From assembly GCF_000757385.1 (NCBI RefSeq), contig NZ_JRHH01000001.1:186001-250000 (forward strand): a stretch of 64,000 bases of DNA, given 5' to 3'. The stretch's first letter is position 1. The number at the start of each line of letters is the position of its first letter. Origin of the DNA: Flavobacterium aquatile LMG 4008 = ATCC 11947. Its GTDB lineage: Bacteria; Bacteroidota; Bacteroidia; Flavobacteriales; Flavobacteriaceae. The notes below the pieces were generated by a model, which did no database searches, was not told where the DNA came from, and was given only the letters and a program-made list of their open reading frames with translations. Shown here piece by piece: positions 27,201 through 34,975 of this stretch. A program made the translations under genes and the position numbers.

Positions 27201-27953
27201 AGAAGTTTGTCCGCCATGGGTTCCATTGCTTAGTATCGGATGATGAGTTGCAATGATTTTAATTTTGTCTTGATTTTTGTTTAAAATATCTTCTAATTCA
27301 ACAAAAAAATCTTCTTTAGTTTTTATGTCACAATCATCATTTATTCTTGGATGTTTGTTCCAATCTTCAAGAAACCACTCGCTATCTATGGTAATTAAAA
27401 CTATATTTTTACTGATTTTAACATCTTCAATGGCGCAATTCTTTCTAGGTAAAAATGCTTTTTTATCGTTTAGATAGGTTGTTACAAATTTAGATTGTGC
27501 TTCTAATCCATCCAAACCATTATACCAATCGTGATTTCCAGGAATAAAAATTGTTTTCCCTTTAAAATTAGTGGTTGCTTTTAATTGGTTGGAGATTTTA
27601 ATTTCGGCATCAGCATAGTTTGAATCCGATTTTTTAGCTGGCATTCCTTTAGGGTAAATGTTATCGCCTAAAAAAAGTAGGGTAGTATTAGTATTAGCCG
27701 ATTGTAAGTCGTTATTTAAAATTGAAAGTGTAGATTGTGTATTTTGTTCATCTGCATTTCCGGCGTCACCAATTAAGTAAAAAGAATGTTCTATTGAAGA
27801 AGTGTCTATCTCATTTTTGGTGAATTGTGAGGAGTTGTTTTTTCCAAATTGTTGATTGTGCGTGGCACAAGATTGGGATAAAACAACTACAACAAGTAAT
27901 TGAACATAAATTATATTTTTTAATTTTATTGAATTTACCCAAAACATTTTCAT
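24216..27953 (-). CDS. Metallophosphoesterase fused to a BamA/TamA-like outer-membrane barrel, lipoprotein
   Basis: A 1245-aa protein. The lipobox is near Cys29 (VVVLSQSCAT). Residues ~55-370 are a calcineurin-like phosphoesterase with all its metal motifs in order: GDAGN, GDNIYP, GNHDWY, THHP and SGHDHN. The middle (~430-800) contains SLRLKDKNGKEYVMRAIKKS and LFDMLIGDWDRHSDQWRW. The latter resembles a kinase-like DxxxGDxDRH motif, as in HipA/Fam20-type folds. The C-terminal ~350 residues end in GGDTDLRGFRNERF and GGGIWLNGLNVLTARITYF ... VAFGLGFGF, a BamA-like beta-barrel closing in Phe. The three-part design suggests a phosphatase displayed at the outer membrane. Substrate unknown. Confidence 0.82.
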   Translation of the reverse strand: MKMFWVNSIKLKNIIYVQLLVVVVLSQSCATHNQQFGKNNSSQFTKNEIDTSSIEHSFYLIGDAGNADEQNTQSTLSILNNDLQSANTNTTLLFLGDNIYPKGMPAKKSDSNYADAEIKISNQLKATTNFKGKTIFIPGNHDWYNGLDGLEAQSKFVTTYLNDKKAFLPRKNCAIEDVKISKNIVLITIDSEWFLEDWNKHPRINDDCDIKTKEDFFVELEDILNKNQDKIKIIATHHPILSNGTHGGQTSLIKQLFPLEINFPLPVIGSFINLLRKTSGANPQDIQNKHYTIYSKRIKALLQGQDNVIVVSGHDHNLQYIDKENITQVISGSGSKTEAAKAVNRNDFSYGRNGYVTIDVLKNGEQILSFYGTDKGKKELIWQKSINKTIEKLEVTYKSSFPSKTTTSVYTKEMTTKTWFHNWFLGKHYKDYYSLPIEAKTVTLDMLFGGLQPVQAGGGHQSNSLRLKDKNGKEYVMRAIKKSASRFLQSVAFKDQYVEKEFKNTYAEDFLLDFYTTSHPYTPFAVGLLADKIGVSHSNPKLYYIPKHKDLKLFNNDFGDELYLVEERPSDSQKDLESFGKPDAIVGTDDVLKNLNSDEKYAIDEKEYIKARLFDMLIGDWDRHSDQWRWGEYKVNDKIIYKPIPRDRDQAFTKYDGAFLAIAMNIPDLRHMQTFNHKIANVKWFNREPYALDLAFLKSSTKQDWIAQAKFIQENLSNDAIADAFKQLPIEVQDKTIESIKYKLKTRKSNLEKYASAYYKVLQKTIVIVGTNKKEKFIISKFTPKQIEIQTIRLKKSGEEIILKKTIFENETNEVWIYGLDDDDVYEVVGSEKSKIKIRLIGGQNHDNYKVENGRNVIIYDFKSKENTFEIDGASRKVITDDYDVNLYNYKKPKFNAWTGLPGIGFNPDDEIKIGAVINYTVNGFKQNPYTQKHSFRANYYFATNGFEITYDAKFPKLFGKWDFELESRFTSPNFAQNYFGYGNETVNDDREFGMDYNRVRIQMFKVSPILRKLGRFGSEIIIQPILENIEVEETNDRFINIPNSINPKVFEYQQFAEIKLQYGYENYDNKSNPTMGMGFAIAGSWKTNLTQIKRNFPTLEAKLNFNHKIDANGRFVLATLLKGKSILNNNFEFYQGATLGGDTDLRGFRNERFLGNQSFFQSSDLRISVGKIKGSLVPMSYGFIGGYDYGRVWLDGEKSNKWHQSVGGGIWLNGLNVLTARITYFKNLTDTDKARVAFGLGFGF

Positions 27954-27978
27954 AATTTAGTGTTTTAAAAATTAACTT

Positions 27979-29163
27979 ATGAATATCATAGAACAAGCCG
28001 AAGATTTCGTCTATAAACTTCTCAAAGATAAACTTTCTAATTCGTTTTTGTACCATAATTTTAGTCATACTTTATCTGTTGTAAATGCAGTAAAAGAAGC
28101 ACTAGATTCACAGATGAGTGATGCAAAAGAAAAAGAAGTACTTCTTTTAGCTGCTTGGTTTCACGATACAGGTTATTGTGAAGGTGCTAATGATCATGAA
28201 GAAAGAAGCGCAAAAATTGCTGGCAAATTTCTTTCTGAACAAGGATATGATTCTAATTATATCTTGGAAGTTTCCAATTTGATTTTGGTTACTAAAATGG
28301 ATTTTATTCCAAAAACTAGCAACGAGATGATAATTAAAGATGCTGATTATTATCATTTTACCTCAAAAGAATATATTTCAAATAGCGAATTACTTCGCAA
28401 AGAATGGGAAATAACACAAAAGAAAGTTTTTACCGATTTAGAATGGTTGAATTCCAACTTAGATATGCTGAAAAATAAGCATAATTATTATTCGTCTTAT
28501 GCTTTGTCACATTGGCAACCAAAGAAAGAAAAAAATATTTCAAAAATCGTAAAACAAATAAACAAACTCACTTTGGGAAATAACGAAATAATAGATAGTG
28601 AAAGCAAGAAAAAAGCAAAGGAAGAACGAGCTGAAAAGAGTGTTGACACCATGTTTAAAATCACGCTTACAAATCACATTCGATTGAGTGAAATTGCTGA
28701 TAGTAAAGCCAATATTTTACTTTCGGTTAATGCAATTATCATCTCGATTGCCTTGTCTACATTGATTCCCAAACTCGATAGTCCAAGTAACGTGCATCTT
28801 ATTGGCCCAACTTTTGTGATGATATTATTTAGTGTAATTTCTATAATTTTTGCTATTTTATCTACAAAACCAAAAGTTACATCTGGAAAATTTACTAGAA
28901 AAGATATTGAAGATAGAAAAGTAAACTTGTTGTTTTTTGGTAATTTTTTTAAAATGCCGTACGAAGAGTTTGAATGGGCAATGAAAGAAATGATAAACGA
29001 TAAACAGTATTTACATAATTCTATGATTAAAGATTTGTATTATCTAGGATTAGTTCTAGAGCGAAAATACCGATTATTACGAATTACTTACAATATTTTT
29101 ATGATAGGAATTATTGTGTCAGTAATATCATTTGTAATTGCTTTCAAATCATTTAATCCGTAA
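27979..29163 (+). CDS. HD phosphohydrolase fused to a Pycsar-type transmembrane effector domain (PycTM)
   Basis: A 394-aa protein. Residues 1-190 are an HD domain: YHNFSHTLSV (His30), AWFHDTGYC (His62-Asp63), HEERSA (His73) and a downstream KDADYYHF Asp. Residues ~225-394 are PycTM-like: MFKITLTNHIRLSEIADSKANILLSVNAIII, two TM helices (about 245-297) and a third at the C-terminus (IFMIGIIVSVISFVIAF). In Pycsar defence, PycTM effectors bind cyclic UMP/CMP made by a cyclase and damage the membrane. No cyclase is visible in the window. The HD module might degrade the nucleotide signal. The start is only 25 bp from that of the divergent phosphoesterase gene. Confidence 0.83.
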   Translation: MNIIEQAEDFVYKLLKDKLSNSFLYHNFSHTLSVVNAVKEALDSQMSDAKEKEVLLLAAWFHDTGYCEGANDHEERSAKIAGKFLSEQGYDSNYILEVSNLILVTKMDFIPKTSNEMIIKDADYYHFTSKEYISNSELLRKEWEITQKKVFTDLEWLNSNLDMLKNKHNYYSSYALSHWQPKKEKNISKIVKQINKLTLGNNEIIDSESKKKAKEERAEKSVDTMFKITLTNHIRLSEIADSKANILLSVNAIIISIALSTLIPKLDSPSNVHLIGPTFVMILFSVISIIFAILSTKPKVTSGKFTRKDIEDRKVNLLFFGNFFKMPYEEFEWAMKEMINDKQYLHNSMIKDLYYLGLVLERKYRLLRITYNIFMIGIIVSVISFVIAFKSFNP

Positions 29164-29172
29164 TAAATTGTA

Positions 29173-31491
29173 TTAATTTTCAGAATTTATTACTTTTACT
29201 CTTATACCTTTTAGTCCAGAAACACCTTGTAAATCTTCAATTTCAAATTGCTCGATTTCGTTTTCTATGATGTTTTTAAATTGTAAATATTTGATATAAT
29301 TTAAATATTCGGCTTCTTCGTGTTTGTGAGAATAGACAATAGTTATTTTTTCTTTTTCGGTGATCCTAGTGTCCGTATTTTTAATATGTGCTTTGTCAAT
29401 TCGTTTTTTGACTACCTCATATCTTGCGTTGTAAGCTCCATCAACATCAAATCGTTTTTCGTCCATTCTAAATCTAATAGTTATAGGAGAACTAAAAACC
29501 AGAATTAAAGAAGATACATCAAGACTATAAGGCAATTCTTTTTTTAGTTTATGATGTTCCAATTCCATCTCACAAAGCGTTTGTAACTGCCATAATCTTA
29601 AGTTGTTAAGATACATTTTTTCAAACTTTTTTGTTGGATCAATCGATGCACCAATATATAAATTGTGTTCGACCCCATCAGTTTTAAATCGTTCGTAGTA
29701 ATGCGGAAAAATTTGTTGCGCATCAATTTGTTTTTCGTCTAAAATAGAAGCTAATTTTTTATTAATTATAGATAAGGAATTGTCGAATTTTTTTCGTGAA
29801 TGATAAAACATTCCGGTTATTTCGTCAATTTTTTTAAAGTATTTGTTGGTTAAAAGTTGCGTGTCTTCATCAAGATTGGCATTCCTAATTATAGGATGAA
29901 TTTCTTGTTCAACATAATTTTGAATTTGTTGCTCGGTATCGGCTCGTAAAGGTTGTTCAATTTCATCAATATAGTTTTGTAATTCAAACTTTTTTTGTTC
30001 GAGAAGCACTAAATTAGAATGAGAATTTAATTTTTCAATTATGGTTAAAAGTGTCGTTAACTGATTTTTTAAATCTTCTTTTACCGTTAAATTTCGATGT
30101 TCAGACGAACCTTTTATATCTATTCCGCCAAATAGCGGATAGACTTCTTTAAAAACAATTTCTTTAAAACTATAGTCTTTAGAATTACCAAAGGTTTCTA
30201 AGTATTTTTTAGCTTCTTTAGTAAATTTCCAATAGACACTTGGGTGAATTGCAGTATATTCTTTTTGTACCACAGCTTCGACTTGATTTTCTAATTCAAT
30301 ATTATAGCGATCAATTGTATCAATTAAAAATGGCAATATTAAACTTAACTTATTGGCATTTAAGCTGTTTAAAACTTTAGGTTTTTCTGATGCTAATTCT
30401 ATGATTCCCATTAGTTTATCGTTTTTAACAATTGGGTAAAGAATACAACTCTGAATGTTTTGCTTTAATAAATGATTTCCTAAAAGTTTGTTTTCTTTTT
30501 GTTGTATAAAATGAGCAACATTTGAAATAGTAAACGGCTCTTTGTTCTCTATTATTGTTTGATAAAAGCACTGAATCATTGCATCGTCAGAGGAAACTTC
30601 ATTGTTACAGTCTAAAATAAAACTGGGAATGTCGTTCGACTCGTAAGGAGTGTGAATTAACTTTTTTTCAAGTTCATTATAAACGGTAAATCCAACTTTT
30701 AAATCGGGAATTTTATAAATAGAACGAAATATATCTTCAAAATTTTTACTAGATTTATCCTTTTTAGTATCCGATTTTAATAAGTCGCCTTTCAATATAG
30801 AAACGGCACTTTCGATCGTTGCATCAAATAATTGTACAATACTAAAACCTTTCATTAGCCAACTTTGCTCTGGAAAATAAGTTTTCCAAAGTTCTATATT
30901 CTCATAACTATCAATTAAAATATCAATGTCATTTTGTGAAATTGGCAATGCTTTTTCTGTTGGAATTATTTCAACAAAATCGGCATTGTAAAGAATTCGA
31001 TAGTGTTTTATAATGCCGTTTGCATCGGGAATATCATAAAATAGAGGACTGTTAAAATCAATATTTTGCTTGTAATAAAAGTTTAAAATTAAACAACAAC
31101 TCATGATATAAAATTGATCGTTGTTAAAGTCTCTAAAATTGGCGTCAAATGTTACTCCAGCATCATTTAGTATTTTCTTAAAGCGTTCAGAATAATTGAA
31201 AGTAAAATTTTGAAACGGAATAGAAACTGCTTTTATCTCATTGTTTGTTAATGCTGTTGGAAATAAATCGGCTAATAAATACTTTATTAAAGTTTCATTT
31301 TTTTCTATTACTGATAAATCGTTTATACCTGTTCTAAACTCAGGAATTGGTTCAATTTGCTTCAATAAACCTTTGGCATAGTTGGATCTGTAGTCAACGT
31401 CTGACAGAGCAATTTCTTCTAAACTCTCGATAAGTTTATGAAATGAAATTTGAATTTGAAATGGACTTTCTCCAGATAATGTTGCCGCCAT
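29173..31491 (-). CDS. GAF-domain protein of unknown function
   Basis: A 772-aa cytoplasmic protein without TM helices. Residues ~270-400 look like a GAF domain (LKVGFTVYNELEKKLIHTP, ... NIQSCILYPIVKNDKLMGIIELASEKP), a common small-ligand sensor. The rest is helical with long charged coils (about 470-600). No kinase, cyclase or HTH module is seen. It ends 9 bp from the convergent HD-PycTM gene. Proteins of this size and layout are frequent in flavobacteria, but I know of no assigned role. Confidence 0.72.
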   Translation of the reverse strand: MAATLSGESPFQIQISFHKLIESLEEIALSDVDYRSNYAKGLLKQIEPIPEFRTGINDLSVIEKNETLIKYLLADLFPTALTNNEIKAVSIPFQNFTFNYSERFKKILNDAGVTFDANFRDFNNDQFYIMSCCLILNFYYKQNIDFNSPLFYDIPDANGIIKHYRILYNADFVEIIPTEKALPISQNDIDILIDSYENIELWKTYFPEQSWLMKGFSIVQLFDATIESAVSILKGDLLKSDTKKDKSSKNFEDIFRSIYKIPDLKVGFTVYNELEKKLIHTPYESNDIPSFILDCNNEVSSDDAMIQCFYQTIIENKEPFTISNVAHFIQQKENKLLGNHLLKQNIQSCILYPIVKNDKLMGIIELASEKPKVLNSLNANKLSLILPFLIDTIDRYNIELENQVEAVVQKEYTAIHPSVYWKFTKEAKKYLETFGNSKDYSFKEIVFKEVYPLFGGIDIKGSSEHRNLTVKEDLKNQLTTLLTIIEKLNSHSNLVLLEQKKFELQNYIDEIEQPLRADTEQQIQNYVEQEIHPIIRNANLDEDTQLLTNKYFKKIDEITGMFYHSRKKFDNSLSIINKKLASILDEKQIDAQQIFPHYYERFKTDGVEHNLYIGASIDPTKKFEKMYLNNLRLWQLQTLCEMELEHHKLKKELPYSLDVSSLILVFSSPITIRFRMDEKRFDVDGAYNARYEVVKKRIDKAHIKNTDTRITEKEKITIVYSHKHEEAEYLNYIKYLQFKNIIENEIEQFEIEDLQGVSGLKGIRVKVINSEN

Positions 31492-31520
31492 TTTGCTAAT
31501 AATTAAATATTAGTACAAAC

Positions 31521-32183
31521 TTAAAATGTGGTTTGCTTTTTTAAATCAATAATTGTTTGCGTCGGATTTTCTGCCTTGAAAACATAATTTCCTGCAACCA
31601 ATACATCAGCCCCAGCTTCAACCAATTGCGTTGCATTTTTATTAGTAACGCCACCATCAATTTCGATAATTGTCGAAGCGTTATTTCTAATAATGATTTC
31701 TTTTAAATCTTTGATTTTTTTGTACGTGTTCTCAATAAATGATTGACCTCCAAAACCAGGATTGACACTCATGATACAAACCATATCAATATCGTTAATG
31801 ATGTCTTCTAATAAACTCACATTAGTATGCGGATTTAATGCCACTCCAGCTTTCATACCTTCGGCTTTAATAGCTTGTAGCGTTCTGTGCAAATGCGTGC
31901 ATGCTTCGTAGTGAACGGTTAAAATATTTGAACCTAATTGAGCAAATGTTTTAATATATCTATCAGGATCAACAATCATTAAGTGCACGTCAATTGTTTT
32001 TGTAGCATGTTTAGTAATTGCTTCAAGAACTGGCATTCCAAAGGAAATATTCGGAACAAAAACGCCATCCATAATGTCAATATGAAACCAATCGGCTTCA
32101 GAATTGTTGATCATTTCGATGTCGCGTTGTAAGTTGGCAAAATCAGCAGCAAGAACTGAAGGTGCAATAAGTGTATTTTTCAT
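31521..32183 (-). CDS. rpe: Ribulose-phosphate 3-epimerase
   Basis: A 220-aa TIM-barrel enzyme that interconverts ribulose-5-phosphate and xylulose-5-phosphate in the pentose phosphate pathway. The family motifs are present: IAPSVLAADFANLQRDI (N-terminal strand with catalytic Ser), WFHIDIMDGVFVPNISFG (metal-binding His and Asp), VHLMI, VNPGFGGQSF, and EIDGGV near the C-terminus. Length is normal for the family. It lies downstream of rpoD, separated by a terminator and its own -7 box. Confidence 0.96.
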   Translation of the reverse strand: MKNTLIAPSVLAADFANLQRDIEMINNSEADWFHIDIMDGVFVPNISFGMPVLEAITKHATKTIDVHLMIVDPDRYIKTFAQLGSNILTVHYEACTHLHRTLQAIKAEGMKAGVALNPHTNVSLLEDIINDIDMVCIMSVNPGFGGQSFIENTYKKIKDLKEIIIRNNASTIIEIDGGVTNKNATQLVEAGADVLVAGNYVFKAENPTQTIIDLKKQTTF

Positions 32184-32209
32184 TTTGTAGTTTGTGTATT
32201 GTTTTTTTG

Positions 32210-32217
32210 CAAAGATA
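32210..32217 (-). promoter_or_regulatory. Candidate -7 box for rpe
   Basis: TATCTTTG on the minus strand matches TAnnTTTG and lies 27 bp upstream of the rpe start. It sits just after the rpoD terminator. No convincing -33 TTG is visible, because the T-rich terminator tail occupies that place. Confidence 0.5.
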
Positions 32218-32231
32218 ATTATAAAAAAATA

Positions 32232-32256
32232 AAACTCCGGTAATCAGCCGGAGTTT
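32232..32256 (-). terminator. Rho-independent terminator of rpoD
   Basis: A perfect 9-bp GC-rich stem (AAACTCCGG / CCGGAGTTT) with a 7-nt loop. On the minus strand it is followed by a T-rich run (32222-32231). It lies 54 bp after the rpoD stop. Confidence 0.88.
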
Positions 32257-32309
32257 CAATCATCAATCAAAAAACGAACAGTTTTGAAACTGTTGTTGTG
32301 TTTATAGGA

Positions 32310-33173
32310 TTAACCTAAATATGTTTTCAAGATTTTACTTCTTGAGGTATGTTTTAATCTGCGGATTGCTTTTTCTTTAATTTGACGAACTCTTTCACGA
32401 GTTAAGTCAAACGTTTCTCCAATTTCCTCTAATGTCATTGGATGTTGATCTCCTAAACCAAAATACAAGCGAACAACATCTGCTTCTCTTGGTGTAAGAG
32501 TTTCTAACGAGCGCTCAATTTCTGTACGTAACGATTCGTGAATTAATTCTCTATCAGGATTTGGCGATTCACCAGAACGTAAAACGTCGTATAGATTAGA
32601 ATCTTCTCCTTCAACTAAAGGTGCATCCATTGATAAGTGACGACCAGAATTTTTCATAGATTCTTTTACGTCATTTACTGTCATGTCTAGTTCTTTTGCA
32701 ATTTCTTCAGCAGAAGGTGGTCTTTCATTAGATTGCTCTAATAAAGCGTACATTTTGTTGATTTTATTGATAGAACCAATTTTATTTAATGGCAAACGAA
32801 CGATACGAGATTGTTCTGCCAAAGCTTGAAGTATCGATTGACGAATCCACCAAACTGCATAAGAAATGAATTTGAAACCACGAGTTTCATCAAATCGTTG
32901 TGCTGCTTTAATTAAACCTAAGTTTCCTTCGTTAATTAAATCGGGTAATGTAAGTCCTTGATTTTGGTATTGTTTTGCAACAGAAACCACGAAACGTAAA
33001 TTAGCTTTTGTTAATTTTTCTAACGCACGTTGGTCACCGGCTTTAATTTTTTGAGCTAATTCTACTTCCTCATCGGCAGTAATCAAATCAACTTTTCCAA
33101 TTTCTTGTAGGTATTTGTCTAAAGAAGCAGTTTCACGATTAGTTACCTGCTTGGTGATTTTGAGTTGTCTCAT
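32310..33173 (-). CDS. rpoD: Primary RNA polymerase sigma factor (short RpoD/SigA)
   Basis: A 287-aa sigma-70 factor. Region 1.2 ([27 protein letters not shown]), region 2 ([13 protein letters not shown] ... [37 protein letters not shown]), region 3 and region 4 ([28 protein letters not shown]) are all present. The N-terminal region 1.1 is missing, as is normal for Bacteroidota. It recognises TTG/TAnnTTTG promoters like those noted here for rpsO and ppa. An AAAGGAG stretch lies about 12 nt before the ATG, unusual in a phylum that rarely uses Shine-Dalgarno sites. Start chosen at the conserved MRQLKI. Confidence 0.97.
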   Translation of the reverse strand: MRQLKITKQVTNRETASLDKYLQEIGKVDLITADEEVELAQKIKAGDQRALEKLTKANLRFVVSVAKQYQNQGLTLPDLINEGNLGLIKAAQRFDETRGFKFISYAVWWIRQSILQALAEQSRIVRLPLNKIGSINKINKMYALLEQSNERPPSAEEIAKELDMTVNDVKESMKNSGRHLSMDAPLVEGEDSNLYDVLRSGESPNPDRELIHESLRTEIERSLETLTPREADVVRLYFGLGDQHPMTLEEIGETFDLTRERVRQIKEKAIRRLKHTSRSKILKTYLG

Positions 33174-33211
33174 GTATTCTTTTCTCCTTTAATTTAAAGC
33201 GTTCAAGTAGT

Positions 33212-33239
33212 TATACGTTATGAAACCCAAAAAAGTTAC
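33212..33239 (-). promoter_or_regulatory. ECF-like promoter candidate upstream of rpoD
   Basis: On the minus strand GTAAC, 17 nt, CGTATA is found 39 to 66 bp upstream of the rpoD start. This resembles the (T)GTAAC-N16-18-CGTCTA pattern I associate with extracytoplasmic-function sigma factors in Bacteroidota more than the TTG/TAnnTTTG housekeeping pattern. Distance to the ATG would give a ~30-nt leader. Confidence 0.45.
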
Positions 33240-33256
33240 AAAAAAATATTTTTTTT

Positions 33257-34975
33257 TTAGTTTACTTCAAAAGTATCCGATATAGAAACAGGTTCTCCGT
33301 CTTTCGTAAATCCTTCAATAATTATTTCAAATGTACCTTTTACATCAGATGTATAAAATGAAATTGTTTTATTTATATCATATTCTGGAAGCCATAAAAG
33401 TTGGTGTCTGTAATCGGGAATTCTGGTATTACTTTGTTTAGAATAATCTGGCGAATAATATTCTTTTTTAGAATTTGTTAGAATTTGATTACTTTTTACT
33501 ATAAAACTCCCACTTAGTTTTGAATCATAATCATGATTTTTAGAAATTATACTTACCATACCGTTGTAAATATTTGGACCATAATAATATCCGCCTTTAA
33601 TAGTGCTTATTTTGTAAATAGAGTCCATTTTTAAATCTATAAGTTCATTTGCATCTTGAATTAGTAATCCGTCAATTAGCAATAAAGTTGGTGCTTCAAT
33701 TTCTGTCTTTTTGTCAAAATCTCTAACTCCAATTTTGTATTGATTTTCGTTTTCTGTATAATATACTTCTTTTAAAACTTCTGTTATAGTTTCTTTAAAT
33801 GTTGGAAATCTATTGTAATCGTCTAGAATATAGTCTTTTTCTATTGGGTTGTAAAATAATTTTGAATTTGATATTTTTACAATGCTATCTTTCTTATTGT
33901 TAAAATAGGCGTTTTCTATTTGAGTTGCAATTGCTCTTTCCTTAATAGATTGAATCATGCTTTTATCTAAAGATAGGCTAGTAGTTGTGGCTGAATTTAT
34001 TTCTATATTTTTATTGGTGTTAATCGAAATTTCGTACTCTTTTCTATTAGGATTGATTACTTGAATGGTGAAATTTGGATTAGTATATTCTTTATCAATT
34101 GTAAAAAAGAATTTGCCTAATGAATTTGTTTTCACTATTTTAAATAAAAAATCTTCTCCAGGAATAGAAAGTCCGACTGATATTTCATTAACAGTATTTT
34201 GATTGTTTTTTGTTGTTACGGTTCCAGAAATTATTTCTCCTCTAAATTCGGGTAAAAAAGAGGTGTAAATAATTTCAGAATTTGTATTTAAATTTGAAAA
34301 AGTAATTGAATTATCTTGCTTTTGTGTAGTAAAGGCATCAATTTTATTTACAGAAACCGAGTAGTTTCCATCTGTTATTTGTGATAATGAGTTTAATTTA
34401 TAGCTTACTAATTCTCTTTGAGAGTAATTTTTCTTTGAAGTAATAATTGTGCTTGTGGTTGTTTTATTGTTTTTAGATTGATTAACAATTGTAGTTGTTG
34501 TTTCTAAAGGTTTACTAATTATGTTTTTAGATTCTTCTTGAAATGGATTTACAATGGTTATATTTTTTGTAAAATACTTGTCTTTTCTTTTGTTAAGCGT
34601 CCAGTTTGTATAACCTATAAGTTTATAATTTCCTGAATTTAAAGAACTCGGAATAAAAATATCTCCATAACCTGTGCCATTTTTTAGAGCCATTTTTTGT
34701 TCGGCAACAACTTTATCGTCAGATGTTAAGAGTTTAATATGTGCAATTTTACTAATTTCACTTGGCTTAAAGTTTTCTGAATTTAAGCAATATAATTGAT
34801 AATATAAAGTTTCGCCAGTTACAAATGCGTCATTATTAGAATGAACATAAATGGTTTCTGATGTAGAAATTTTTATATTTTTTTCAATAGTGGAGGTGTT
34901 GCTTTTTTGAGCATAAAGCAAGGTTGAATTAATTAATATAATTAATAACAATGAAAGTTGTTTTAGTCTATCCAA
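33257..34975 (-). CDS. MG2-like/plug-like exported protein of the TonB receptor operon
   Basis: A 572-aa protein with a signal peptide (LIILINSTLLYA|Q). The N-terminal ~120 residues (SETIYVHSNNDAFVTGETLYYQLYCLN) resemble the MG2 domain of alpha-2-macroglobulin-like proteins. A carboxypeptidase-regulatory-like region follows (~250-310). Near 430-480, LLLIDGLLIQDANELIDLKMDSIYKISTIKGG resembles a TonB-receptor plug, without a barrel. The start overlaps the DUF4249 gene by 13 bp, so translation is coupled. Probably a periplasmic or surface partner of the receptor. Confidence 0.72.
   Translation of the reverse strand: MDRLKQLSLLLIILINSTLLYAQKSNTSTIEKNIKISTSETIYVHSNNDAFVTGETLYYQLYCLNSENFKPSEISKIAHIKLLTSDDKVVAEQKMALKNGTGYGDIFIPSSLNSGNYKLIGYTNWTLNKRKDKYFTKNITIVNPFQEESKNIISKPLETTTTIVNQSKNNKTTTSTIITSKKNYSQRELVSYKLNSLSQITDGNYSVSVNKIDAFTTQKQDNSITFSNLNTNSEIIYTSFLPEFRGEIISGTVTTKNNQNTVNEISVGLSIPGEDFLFKIVKTNSLGKFFFTIDKEYTNPNFTIQVINPNRKEYEISINTNKNIEINSATTTSLSLDKSMIQSIKERAIATQIENAYFNNKKDSIVKISNSKLFYNPIEKDYILDDYNRFPTFKETITEVLKEVYYTENENQYKIGVRDFDKKTEIEAPTLLLIDGLLIQDANELIDLKMDSIYKISTIKGGYYYGPNIYNGMVSIISKNHDYDSKLSGSFIVKSNQILTNSKKEYYSPDYSKQSNTRIPDYRHQLLWLPEYDINKTISFYTSDVKGTFEIIIEGFTKDGEPVSISDTFEVN

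Noticed and set aside
27979..31491. A complete Pycsar or CBASS defence operon
   Set aside because: No cyclase of either type is seen around the PycTM-like protein; the GAF protein lacks cyclase motifs.
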